DNA of 5,632 bases from Lachnospiraceae bacterium. GTDB taxonomy: Bacteria; Bacillota; Clostridia; Lachnospirales; Lachnospiraceae. The notes beneath the pieces were generated by a model. That model ran no database searches. It saw only the letters and a program-made list of their open reading frames with translations, and had not been told where the DNA came from. Below are positions 1 to 4,935 of the stretch, piece by piece (the stretch's first letter is position 1; each line of letters begins with the position of its first letter). The stretch is from assembly GCA_900766915.1 (NCBI GenBank), contig CAAFXE010000358.1:1-5632 (forward strand). Reading direction: 5' to 3'. A program made the position numbers and the translations under genes.

Positions 1-69
1 GAGGCTTTTTGAGCTGTGCTATCGAGAAAACGGGCAAGTATTCGGTCTAGTTATTTAAGATACGATGTA
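1..69. other. Unresolved left edge, possible tail of a convergent gene
   Basis: This is the stretch beyond the xerD stop. On the plus strand two frames are open from the edge. One runs from base 2 to a TAA at 56-58 (tail reading FELCYRENGQVFGLVI) and one from base 3 to a TAG at 48-50 (tail reading CAIEKTGKYSV). Either could be the end of a gene converging on xerD, but each is under 20 codons and I recognise neither. On the minus strand there is no start codon with an SD, and I see no convincing intrinsic terminator for xerD. A weak CTAGT/ACTAG pair near the xerD stop has a 17-nt loop and is not persuasive. Confidence 0.2.
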
Positions 70-954
70 CTAGCCTCTGGGGTGAAATCTCTTATATACA
101 TCACGCACATTTGCTGCCTGCATTTCCACATACATCTGTGTGGTGGAGTTATCCGCATGTCCCATCATTTTTTTCACTGACTGCACATCTGCTCCATTCT
201 CCAGAAGATGGGCTGCAAAAGAATGACGGAAAGTATGAGGTGTGATCTCTTTTTCAATCCCGGCCTTATCTGCATAAAATTTAATCAGTTTCCAAAAGCC
301 CTGACGACTCATTGGCTTTCCGGAGCAATTCACAAAAAGATACTCGCTTTCCTTTCCTTCCACCATATGTTCTCTGGTACCATCCATATAACGAACCAAA
401 GCATTCTTTGCCTCTGTTCCAAAAGGAATGATGCGGTCTTTGGATTTTTCATGGCAAACCAGATACTCCATCGGTAAATTCATATCCTCTACTTTTAAGG
501 ATATCAGCTCTGACACACGAATCCCGGTGGCATATAAAACTTCCAGCATAGCTCTGTCACGGACTCCCTTATCTGACTGAAGATCGGGTCCTTCCATGAG
601 CTTTTGCGTCTCCAAAATTGTTAAAGTCTGTGGAAATTTCTTCTCTACCTTTGGTGGTTTTAAATTTTCTGCCGGATCTTTTTCAATTTTTCCCTGCTTT
701 TGACAATATTCAAAAAAACTCTTAAACGATGCGATGGATCTGGATACCGTAGATGGTGCCTTCCCTTCTCTCTCTAAAAAAAGTATATAGGAATTCAGCG
801 ATGTCTCACTGACTTCACTGACATGATTTACTCCCTGCTCTCCTAAAAAGTCTGTCAGCTTCCTCAAATCCCTTTCATATGAAATCTTTGTGTTATAGGA
901 AGCATTTCGACTGCTGCTCAAATAATCGATATACCCTCGAATATTTTCTTCCAT
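70..954 (-). CDS. xerD: Tyrosine recombinase XerD (XerC/XerD family)
   Basis: Site-specific tyrosine recombinase of 294 aa, the usual length for XerC/XerD. With a partner recombinase this family resolves chromosome dimers at dif near the terminus, working with FtsK/SpoIIIE-type translocases. The N-terminal SAM-like core-binding domain spans about residues 1-95 and the catalytic domain about 108-290. Visible catalytic residues are Arg146 (in ATGIRVSEL), the beta-hairpin Lys170 (HEKSKDR, where many Xer proteins have GKGxKxR), His240 and Arg243 (HTFRH), His266 (MGH) and the nucleophile Tyr275. All are intact. The ATG start is set by an excellent SD (GGGGGAGGA at 961-969, 7 nt spacing). A promoter lies just upstream, so it is probably transcribed alone. 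The choice of XerD over XerC rests on the adjacent SpoIIM-like gene, since spoIIM, fur and xerD are neighbours in Bacillus subtilis. An integrase-like XerC paralogue is possible, but nothing nearby suggests a mobile element. Confidence 0.9.
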   Translation of the reverse strand: MEENIRGYIDYLSSSRNASYNTKISYERDLRKLTDFLGEQGVNHVSEVSETSLNSYILFLEREGKAPSTVSRSIASFKSFFEYCQKQGKIEKDPAENLKPPKVEKKFPQTLTILETQKLMEGPDLQSDKGVRDRAMLEVLYATGIRVSELISLKVEDMNLPMEYLVCHEKSKDRIIPFGTEAKNALVRYMDGTREHMVEGKESEYLFVNCSGKPMSRQGFWKLIKFYADKAGIEKEITPHTFRHSFAAHLLENGADVQSVKKMMGHADNSTTQMYVEMQAANVRDVYKRFHPRG

Positions 955-993
955 TGTATTTCCTCCCCCAAAAAAGACAGTCCCCTCATGGTG

Positions 994-1021
994 ATTATAC
1001 AGTTTTTTTCTGGAAAATCAA
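994..1021 (-). promoter_or_regulatory. Sigma-A-type promoter for xerD
   Basis: Read on the minus strand there is a -35 box TTGATT (1016-1021), a 16-bp spacer and a perfect -10 box TATAAT (994-999). Transcription would start near 987, about 33 nt upstream of the xerD ATG, leaving room only for the SD. The spacer is A-rich. This indicates xerD has its own transcript and does not depend on readthrough from the SpoIIM-like gene. Confidence 0.75.
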
Positions 1022-1035
1022 TCGCTTTTTTTCAC

Positions 1036-1064
1036 GGAAAACCCTTGAAAATCAAGCATTTTCC
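1036..1064. repeat. Imperfect inverted repeat upstream of the xerD promoter
   Basis: A 29-nt inverted repeat with outer arms GGAAAA (1036-1041) and TTTTCC (1059-1064) and inner arms CTTGA (1044-1048) and TCAAG (1052-1056) around a 3-nt loop. The 2-nt steps between outer and inner arms hold one wobble and one mismatch. It is flanked on the plus strand by TTTTCAC copies at 1029-1035 and 1068-1074. It lies about 15 bp upstream of the xerD -35 box and 67 bp past the stop of the SpoIIM-like gene. It could be an operator for xerD or a weak terminator of the upstream gene; no clean U tract follows on the minus strand. Confidence 0.4.
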
Positions 1065-1130
1065 TACTTTTCACAACATTTCGCAACATCCCCTTACAAC
1101 ACCCACTAGATATTGTTATGTAAAGTAATT

Positions 1131-1508
1131 TTAAATATTTAAAATATTTTGCAGAAAATTCAAAATGACAGGGTTTACGGTATACTCCAGATACACTCCT
1201 AAAAGGGTAAGCAGTACTGATAATTTGTAAATACGGCTCCATACCCTGGAAGACCAGGGACTTAAGGCACACCGAAGCAGGATCCAGGCAACAAACAGAT
1301 AACAAAGATATTGGGGAAACATTGCCACAGGGAAGATCATCAGAAACTTCCATTGTTCCTTTCCCCATAGATACAGAGCAGAAAAAATACCTGCCATGAG
1401 ATAAACCAGTAAAAGCGTTAAAACCGACACCTTCAGGCTCTTTCTGTTTTTGCAGATTCTTAAAAGGATCACCGGACACAGCCTCAGTAATATCATTCGA
1501 AACAGCAT
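1131..1508 (-). CDS. Short SpoIIM-like integral membrane protein
   Basis: Predicted 125-aa, very hydrophobic protein with three likely membrane segments (about residues 27-48, 54-80 and 94-111) and several Arg/Lys residues between them. I did not recognise it at once. The motif FPQYL (64-68) and the C-terminal stretch ending LEYTVNPVI (107-115) resemble the LPQNL and EAYVSPV regions I recall from SpoIIM. SpoIIM is the membrane member of the SpoIID-SpoIIM-SpoIIP machine that remodels peptidoglycan during engulfment in sporulation. Its position beside xerD agrees with the B. subtilis order. It is much shorter than SpoIIM (about 200 aa) and lacks the N-terminal part; RNase Y and its terminator lie directly upstream, so no missing exon-like piece is next to it. 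I place the start at 1508. An in-frame ATG at 1523 would add five residues but has no SD and lies inside the terminator stem. The assignment is by eye, so the function is tentative; the coding call is firmer. Confidence 0.6.
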   Translation of the reverse strand: MLFRMILLRLCPVILLRICKNRKSLKVSVLTLLLVYLMAGIFSALYLWGKEQWKFLMIFPVAMFPQYLCYLFVAWILLRCALSPWSSRVWSRIYKLSVLLTLLGVYLEYTVNPVILNFLQNILNI

Positions 1509-1548
1509 AAAAAAACCTCCCATACACGCTAGTATATGAAAGGTTTTT
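1509..1548 (-). terminator. Strong intrinsic terminator after rny
   Basis: It begins 11 nt after the rny stop. The arms are 1532-1548 and 1511-1527 around a TAGC tetraloop. They pair along 17 positions with three G-U wobbles and no mismatch. The core pairs CCTTTCATATAC with GTGTATGGGAGG, and the 3' side runs into seven T residues (1515-1509). The reverse strand also has a T-rich exit (TTTTTGCTTTTT), so it may act in both directions. It should end most rny transcripts before the SpoIIM-like gene. Confidence 0.85.
1516..1521 (-). promoter_or_regulatory. Start-deciding SD for the SpoIIM-like gene
   Basis: GGGAGG on the minus strand, separated by seven T residues from the ATG at 1506-1508. It favours that ATG over the in-frame ATG at 1521-1523, which overlaps the SD itself. 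The SD forms part of the 3' arm of the rny terminator hairpin, so in a readthrough RNA it would be paired when the hairpin forms. Confidence 0.6.
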
Positions 1549-1559
1549 GCTTTTTAGGT

Positions 1560-3110
1560 TTATTTTGCGTAATCTGTAACGCGGCTTTCGCGAATTACAT
1601 TTACCTTAATCTGTCCCGGGTATTCCATCTCAGCTTCAATCTGTTTGGAAATTTTTCTGGCCATCAATACCATATCTGCATCGCTGACCATTTCCGGCAC
1701 AACCATAATACGAATCTCTCTTCCTGCCTGAATGGCAAAAGATTTGTCAACTCCTTGGAAGGAGTTAGTAATATCTTCAAGTTGTTTAAGTCTGTTTGTA
1801 TAAGTTTCTAATGTTTCACGTCTTGCACCCGGTCTTGCTGCGGAAATAGTATCTGCAGCCTGTACAAGGCACGCAATCAGAGATGTAGGTTCTACATCGC
1901 CATGGTGTGATTCTACAGCATTAATCACTGTAGCGGATTCTTTGTATTTTCTACATAAATCCACTCCAATCTGGATATGAGAGCCTTCAACTTCGTGGTC
2001 AATAGATTTACCAATATCATGTAAAAGTCCTGCACGTTTTGCGACACGTACATCAACCCCGACTTCTGCAGCCAGAAGTCCTGCTAAATGAGCAACCTCT
2101 ACAGAATGTTTTAAAGCATTCTGTCCGTAGCTTGTTCTGAATTTCATTCTACCAAGAAGCTTCACAAGTTCCGGATGGATTCCGTGAACTCCAACTTCTA
2201 ATGTAGCAGCTTCACCTTCCTCACGAATCATGGTATCAACTTCTTTTTGAGCTTTTTCTACCATTTCTTCAATTCTTGCCGGATGAATACGTCCGTCAAC
2301 AATTAATTTTTCAAGTGCAATTCTTGCTACTTCTCTACGAATCGGATCAAAGCTTGATAAGATAACTGCTTCCGGTGTATCGTCAATGATCAGATCTACA
2401 CCGGTCATTGTTTCCAAGGTACGGATGTTACGACCTTCGCGTCCAATGATACGTCCTTTCATCTCATCACTTGGAAGCTGTACTACAGAGATTGTAGTTT
2501 CAGATACATGGTCTGCTGCACATTTCTGAATGGCAGTTACCACATAATCTTTCGCTTTCTTTGCCGCTTCTTCTTTTGCTTTGTTTTCTAATTCCCTAAC
2601 CAACTTGGCAGCATCGGTCTTTACTTCGTCCTCAACTGCTTTTAAAAGATATTCTTTTGCCTGTTCGGAGGTTAAACCAGAGATTCTTTCCAGTTCCTGT
2701 ACTCTTTTTTCGTAAATATCATCAATTTCTGCCGCTTTTTTTGCAAGACGTTCTTCTTTGTTTGCGAAATTAGCTTCTCTTTTCTCCAGAGCAGCGGACT
2801 TTTTATCCAACTGTTCCTCCTTAGCGAGAATTCTTCTTTCGTAACGCTGAACTTCCGCTCTGCTTTCCTTGATCTCACGCTCGGATTCATTCTTCATACG
2901 TAAAGATTCTTCCTTCGCTTCAAGCAAAGCCTCACGCTTCTTGGTCTCGGCAGTCTTTAATGCTTCATCTATTATTTCACGTGCCTTTGTCTCTGCATTG
3001 CCGATTTTCTTCTCTGAAGAAGACTTATAAAGGCTGACAGACACAACTGACGCAATGATAACAGCTGCTATAATAGCAATCACACAAAAAATTACTGCTA
3101 TTCCAGTCAC
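1560..3110 (-). CDS. rny: Ribonuclease Y
   Basis: RNase Y, the membrane-anchored endoribonuclease that starts bulk mRNA decay in many Firmicutes; 516 aa, close to the B. subtilis enzyme (about 520). In order it has an N-terminal membrane anchor (about 3-27), a long Glu/Lys/Arg-rich coiled coil (about 35-185), a KH RNA-binding domain (about 207-270, with the GxxG loop GREG at 223-226) and an HD phosphohydrolase domain (about 333-425). Metal-site residues are visible: His335, His364-Asp365, the His402-His403 pair and Asp420. The C-terminal domain is complete and ends in VTDYAK. The start is GTG at 3108-3110, set by a near-perfect SD (AAAGGAGGTG) with 7 nt spacing. The gene has its own promoter overlapping the end of recX and is closed by a strong terminator, so it is mostly monocistronic, although no terminator separates it from recX and readthrough from recA-recX is possible. 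Confidence 0.97.
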   Translation of the reverse strand: MTGIAVIFCVIAIIAAVIIASVVSVSLYKSSSEKKIGNAETKAREIIDEALKTAETKKREALLEAKEESLRMKNESEREIKESRAEVQRYERRILAKEEQLDKKSAALEKREANFANKEERLAKKAAEIDDIYEKRVQELERISGLTSEQAKEYLLKAVEDEVKTDAAKLVRELENKAKEEAAKKAKDYVVTAIQKCAADHVSETTISVVQLPSDEMKGRIIGREGRNIRTLETMTGVDLIIDDTPEAVILSSFDPIRREVARIALEKLIVDGRIHPARIEEMVEKAQKEVDTMIREEGEAATLEVGVHGIHPELVKLLGRMKFRTSYGQNALKHSVEVAHLAGLLAAEVGVDVRVAKRAGLLHDIGKSIDHEVEGSHIQIGVDLCRKYKESATVINAVESHHGDVEPTSLIACLVQAADTISAARPGARRETLETYTNRLKQLEDITNSFQGVDKSFAIQAGREIRIMVVPEMVSDADMVLMARKISKQIEAEMEYPGQIKVNVIRESRVTDYAK

Positions 3111-3125
3111 AGGAGCACCTCCTTT
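3111..3125 (-). promoter_or_regulatory. rny SD with self-complementary hairpin
   Basis: The SD AAAGGAGGTG occupies 3116-3125. Within it AGGAG (3119-3123) is followed by the triplet GTG and then by CTCCT (3111-3115), which abuts the GTG start codon. The two 5-nt arms are exactly complementary, so the mRNA could fold into a small hairpin hiding the SD. The SD is certain; the folding is inference, and the stem is short. Confidence 0.55.
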
Positions 3126-3159
3126 ATTTAATTTTCATTGTTCGCAATACAACATGTAA

Positions 3160-3188
3160 ATTTTATACTTTTTTATGCATTATGTCAA
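3160..3188 (-). promoter_or_regulatory. Sigma-A-type promoter for rny
   Basis: On the minus strand a perfect -35 box TTGACA (3183-3188), a 17-bp A-rich spacer and a -10 box TAAAAT (3160-3165). The -35 box lies within the last codons of recX. Transcription would start near 3153, giving a leader of about 43 nt that contains a small ATTG-CGAA-CAAT hairpin and the SD. Confidence 0.8.
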
Positions 3189-3689
3189 GTCAAAAACCTT
3201 TTTCAGGTCCTCAATTTGGAAACCTTTTCTCATCATGTAGGCAAAGAACTTCTGTTTCTGCTCATAAGCGCAGTTCTTTGGGTCGATCTTTCTCTTTTTC
3301 AGATACTTTTCCACCACTTCTGTCACGTCCGCCACCATAGCAGTCTCAAAACCTCTTTGGATATCCTCTTTGGATACTCCTTTTTTAAAATACAGCTCCT
3401 GCTCGATCTGCCGGCGGCTTTTACTTCTGCTCTTGCTTTCTATATAGTTTCTTACATACCGTTCGTCATCCAGATAACCATAGCTTTTGACATATCCAAT
3501 GGCCGCATCTACCGCCTGGGGACAATAGGAAGCCTCCAGTTTTTCCCGAAGCATTGCTTCTGTACGGTCCATGGCCGTTAAAAGATGAAGGGCGCGCAAT
3601 TTTGCGCGCCTGATCTCATCCCTGATTTCTTCTTCAGTCAATTCTTTTACCGGAAGATCCTCTTCCTCAAAAAAATCTCTATCTAACAT
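3180..3689 (-). CDS. recX: RecX, regulator of RecA
   Basis: RecX family protein of 169 aa that binds RecA filaments and modulates (usually limits) their extension and activity in the cytoplasm. It is helical and basic, with the hallmark segment GYLDDERYVRNYI (about 71-83) and the following SRSKSRRQIEQEL helix (87-99) and KKGVSKEDI turn (102-110) typical of the three-helix RecX repeats. The acidic N-terminus (FFEEEDLPVKELTEEE) precedes the first repeat. Length is within the normal family range. The ATG lies one base after the recA TAG stop, with a modest SD (AGGAA) inside the end of recA, so translation is probably coupled to recA and the gene shares the SOS promoter. A strong inverted repeat overlaps codons 27-33. 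The 3' end carries the rny -35 box. Confidence 0.93.
   Translation of the reverse strand: MLDRDFFEEEDLPVKELTEEEIRDEIRRAKLRALHLLTAMDRTEAMLREKLEASYCPQAVDAAIGYVKSYGYLDDERYVRNYIESKSRSKSRRQIEQELYFKKGVSKEDIQRGFETAMVADVTEVVEKYLKKRKIDPKNCAYEQKQKFFAYMMRKGFQIEDLKKVFDLT
3591..3610. repeat. GC-rich perfect inverted repeat inside recX
   Basis: GGCGCGCAA and TTGCGCGCC (9 nt each) around a 2-nt centre, lying 80-99 nt into recX and encoding RRAKLRA. In RNA it would form at least an 8-bp stem with a 4-nt loop. On the minus strand it is followed by CTTCATCTTTT, which is T-rich though not a clean U tract. The alternating GCGCGC runs stand out from the AT-rich surroundings. It may be a coding coincidence in an Arg/Ala-rich helix, or an attenuator within recA-recX mRNA. 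Confidence 0.6.
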
Positions 3690-3690
3690 A

Positions 3691-4716
3691 CTATTCCTGT
3701 TCTGCCGGTGCAGCTTCTCCCTGATTCAGGCCATAATGCTCACGAATCTTACGTTCCACTTCCTCTGCCACCTCCGGATGGGAAGCAATAAAGGCTTTGG
3801 CATTTTCTCGTCCCTGACCGATCTTTTCGCCTTCATAAGCATACCATGCACCACTCTTGGAAATGATGCCTAAGTTTGCTGCAATGTCAATAAGATCGCC
3901 TTCCTTAACGATTCCCTTACCAAACATAATATCAAATTCTGCTTCCTTAAATGGGGGAGCTACTTTATTTTTCACGACTTTGACTCTGGTATGGTTACCA
4001 ACTACTTCACCGCCCTGTTTTAAGGTTTCCACTCTTCTGACATCCAGACGGATAGAAGCATAGAATTTTAATGCACGGCCGCCGGTCGTTGTTTCCGGAT
4101 TACCGAACATCACGCCTAATTTTTCTCGAAGCTGATTGATAAAAATAACGATACAGTTGGATTTGCTGATCACTGCAGTCAGCTTACGCAGTGCCTGAGA
4201 CATCAGTCTTGCCTGAAGACCCATATGGGAATCACCCATATCTCCATCAATTTCCTGTTTTGGAACCAGGGCTGCTACAGAGTCCACGATCACGATATCC
4301 ACTGCGCCGGAACGAACCATAGTTTCCGTAATCTCCAATGCCTGCTCTCCGCAGTCCGGCTGGGAAATATAAAGGTTGTCGATATCTACACCGATATTCT
4401 TGGCATAAGCCGGATCCAATGCGTGCTCCGCGTCGATAAATCCTGCCACGCCGCCTCTTTTCTGCACTTCTGCTACCATATGTAATGCAACTGTAGTTTT
4501 ACCTGAAGACTCCGGTCCGTAAATTTCAATGATACGTCCTTTCGGCACTCCGCCCAAACCTAATGCGATATCAAGACTTAAGGAACCTGTGGGAACTGTC
4601 TCTACCTGCATGTGAGAAGTATCTCCCAGCTTCATCACGGCTCCCTTACCATACTGTTTTTCTATCTGACCCAAAGCTGCTTCCAGTGCTTTTTGCTTTT
4701 CATCTTTACTTGCCAT
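3691..4716 (-). CDS. recA: RecA recombinase
   Basis: RecA, the ATP-dependent strand-exchange protein of homologous recombination and the co-protease that triggers LexA cleavage in the SOS response; 341 aa, normal for Firmicutes. The N-terminal polymerisation helix (about 5-28) is followed by the ATPase core with Walker A GPESSGKT (67-74), catalytic Glu97 in AEHALDP, Walker B IVIVDSVAAL with Asp145, DNA-binding loop L1 (about 157-165), the FINQLREK motif with Gln195, and loop L2 (about 196-212). The C-terminal domain ends in a short Glu/Ala/Gln tail (GEAAPAEQE). All key residues are intact. The ATG is set by SD AAGGAG (4724-4729) with 7 nt spacing. Expression is predicted to be SOS-controlled: a consensus promoter and two LexA-type boxes lie in the 80 bp upstream. 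recX follows one base after the stop. Confidence 0.98.
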   Translation of the reverse strand: MASKDEKQKALEAALGQIEKQYGKGAVMKLGDTSHMQVETVPTGSLSLDIALGLGGVPKGRIIEIYGPESSGKTTVALHMVAEVQKRGGVAGFIDAEHALDPAYAKNIGVDIDNLYISQPDCGEQALEITETMVRSGAVDIVIVDSVAALVPKQEIDGDMGDSHMGLQARLMSQALRKLTAVISKSNCIVIFINQLREKLGVMFGNPETTTGGRALKFYASIRLDVRRVETLKQGGEVVGNHTRVKVVKNKVAPPFKEAEFDIMFGKGIVKEGDLIDIAANLGIISKSGAWYAYEGEKIGQGRENAKAFIASHPEVAEEVERKIREHYGLNQGEAAPAEQE

Positions 4717-4732
4717 TTGCTTACTCCTTCAA

Positions 4733-4746
4733 TGAACATTTGTTCG
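4733..4746 (-). promoter_or_regulatory. LexA (SOS) box 1, in the recA leader
   Basis: Minus-strand CGAACAAATGTTCA. The GAAC/GTTC half-sites are perfect with 4-bp spacing, matching the Bacillus-type LexA/DinR consensus CGAACRNRYGTTYC at 13 of 14 positions. It sits downstream of the predicted transcription start (about +9 to +21) and only a few bases upstream of the recA SD, so bound LexA would block initiation or early elongation. Confidence 0.85.
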
Positions 4747-4760
4747 CTCTATTGGTTATC

Positions 4761-4789
4761 ATAGTAGTATAAAACCGTTCTTCTGTCAA
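4761..4789 (-). promoter_or_regulatory. Promoter for recA-recX
   Basis: On the minus strand a perfect -35 box TTGACA (4784-4789), a 17-bp spacer and a -10 box TACTAT (4761-4766, four of six consensus matches). Transcription would start near 4754, giving a leader of about 38 nt. A-rich DNA on the minus strand upstream (about 4811-4830) could serve as an UP-like element. The promoter lies between two LexA boxes. Confidence 0.8.
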
Positions 4790-4796
4790 CCGTTTT

Positions 4797-4810
4797 CGAA
4801 CATATTTTCG
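4797..4810 (-). promoter_or_regulatory. LexA (SOS) box 2, upstream of the recA -35
   Basis: Plus strand CGAACATATTTTCG, which differs from the symmetric site CGAACATATGTTCG at one position (one half-site is TTTC instead of GTTC). It lies 7 bp upstream of the -35 box. The centre-to-centre distance to box 1 is 64 bp, about six helical turns, so the two sites face the same side of the DNA. It is weaker than box 1 but well placed for a second LexA dimer. Confidence 0.6.
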
Positions 4811-4865
4811 TTTTTTATTTCTTTGAGAACTTTGTGCGAAATGCACCTTAAGAAAGTATTACTTC

Positions 4866-4919
4866 CATAAGGATATCACACTTATGATACTCTTTCAAGC
4901 TGTTACTGTTCCGACAGCT
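4866..4919 (-). terminator. Two small hairpins after hflX, possible weak terminator
   Basis: Starting 16 nt past the hflX stop, AGCTGT/ACAGCT (4898-4903 with 4914-4919, 10-nt loop) is followed by CATAAG/CTTATG (4866-4871 with 4881-4886, 9-nt loop). The second can be extended by AGTAT/ATACT (4855-4859 with 4887-4891) around a 6-nt bulge. Neither has a proper U tract on the minus strand; TACTTTCTT after the second is the closest. They may end hflX transcription inefficiently or just be structured spacer. Confidence 0.3.
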
Positions 4920-4935
4920 AATGAACCTTTGTATA

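Noticed and set aside
70..954. XerD as a phage or transposon integrase marking an island
   Set aside because: No attachment-site repeats, tRNA, excisionase or phage genes are present, and the neighbours are all core genes.
955..1130. A dif recombination site next to xerD
   Set aside because: I see no 28-bp pair of XerC/XerD arms around a 6-bp centre; the inverted repeat at 1036-1064 does not resemble known Firmicute dif sites.
1120..1152. AT-rich palindromic stretch around the end of the SpoIIM-like ORF as a terminator or origin element
   Set aside because: It is explained by AATATT/TTA codons for the C-terminal NILNI plus AT-rich spacer; there is no GC stem, U tract or repeated DnaA box.
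1018..1527. A 169-codon minus-strand frame overlapping the SpoIIM-like gene
   Set aside because: Its start has no SD, its composition is not protein-like, and it runs through the xerD promoter and inverted repeat. The other frame has an SD, membrane segments and family-like motifs.
3139..3150. CGAAC in the rny leader as a LexA half-site
   Set aside because: The second half-site is absent; CGAA is simply the loop of a small ATTG/CAAT hairpin. No evidence that rny is in the SOS regulon.
3138..3581. A 147-codon plus-strand frame opposite recX
   Set aside because: It is antisense to a well-recognised RecX and has no SD or known motif; its hydrophobic look reflects antisense of charged helices.
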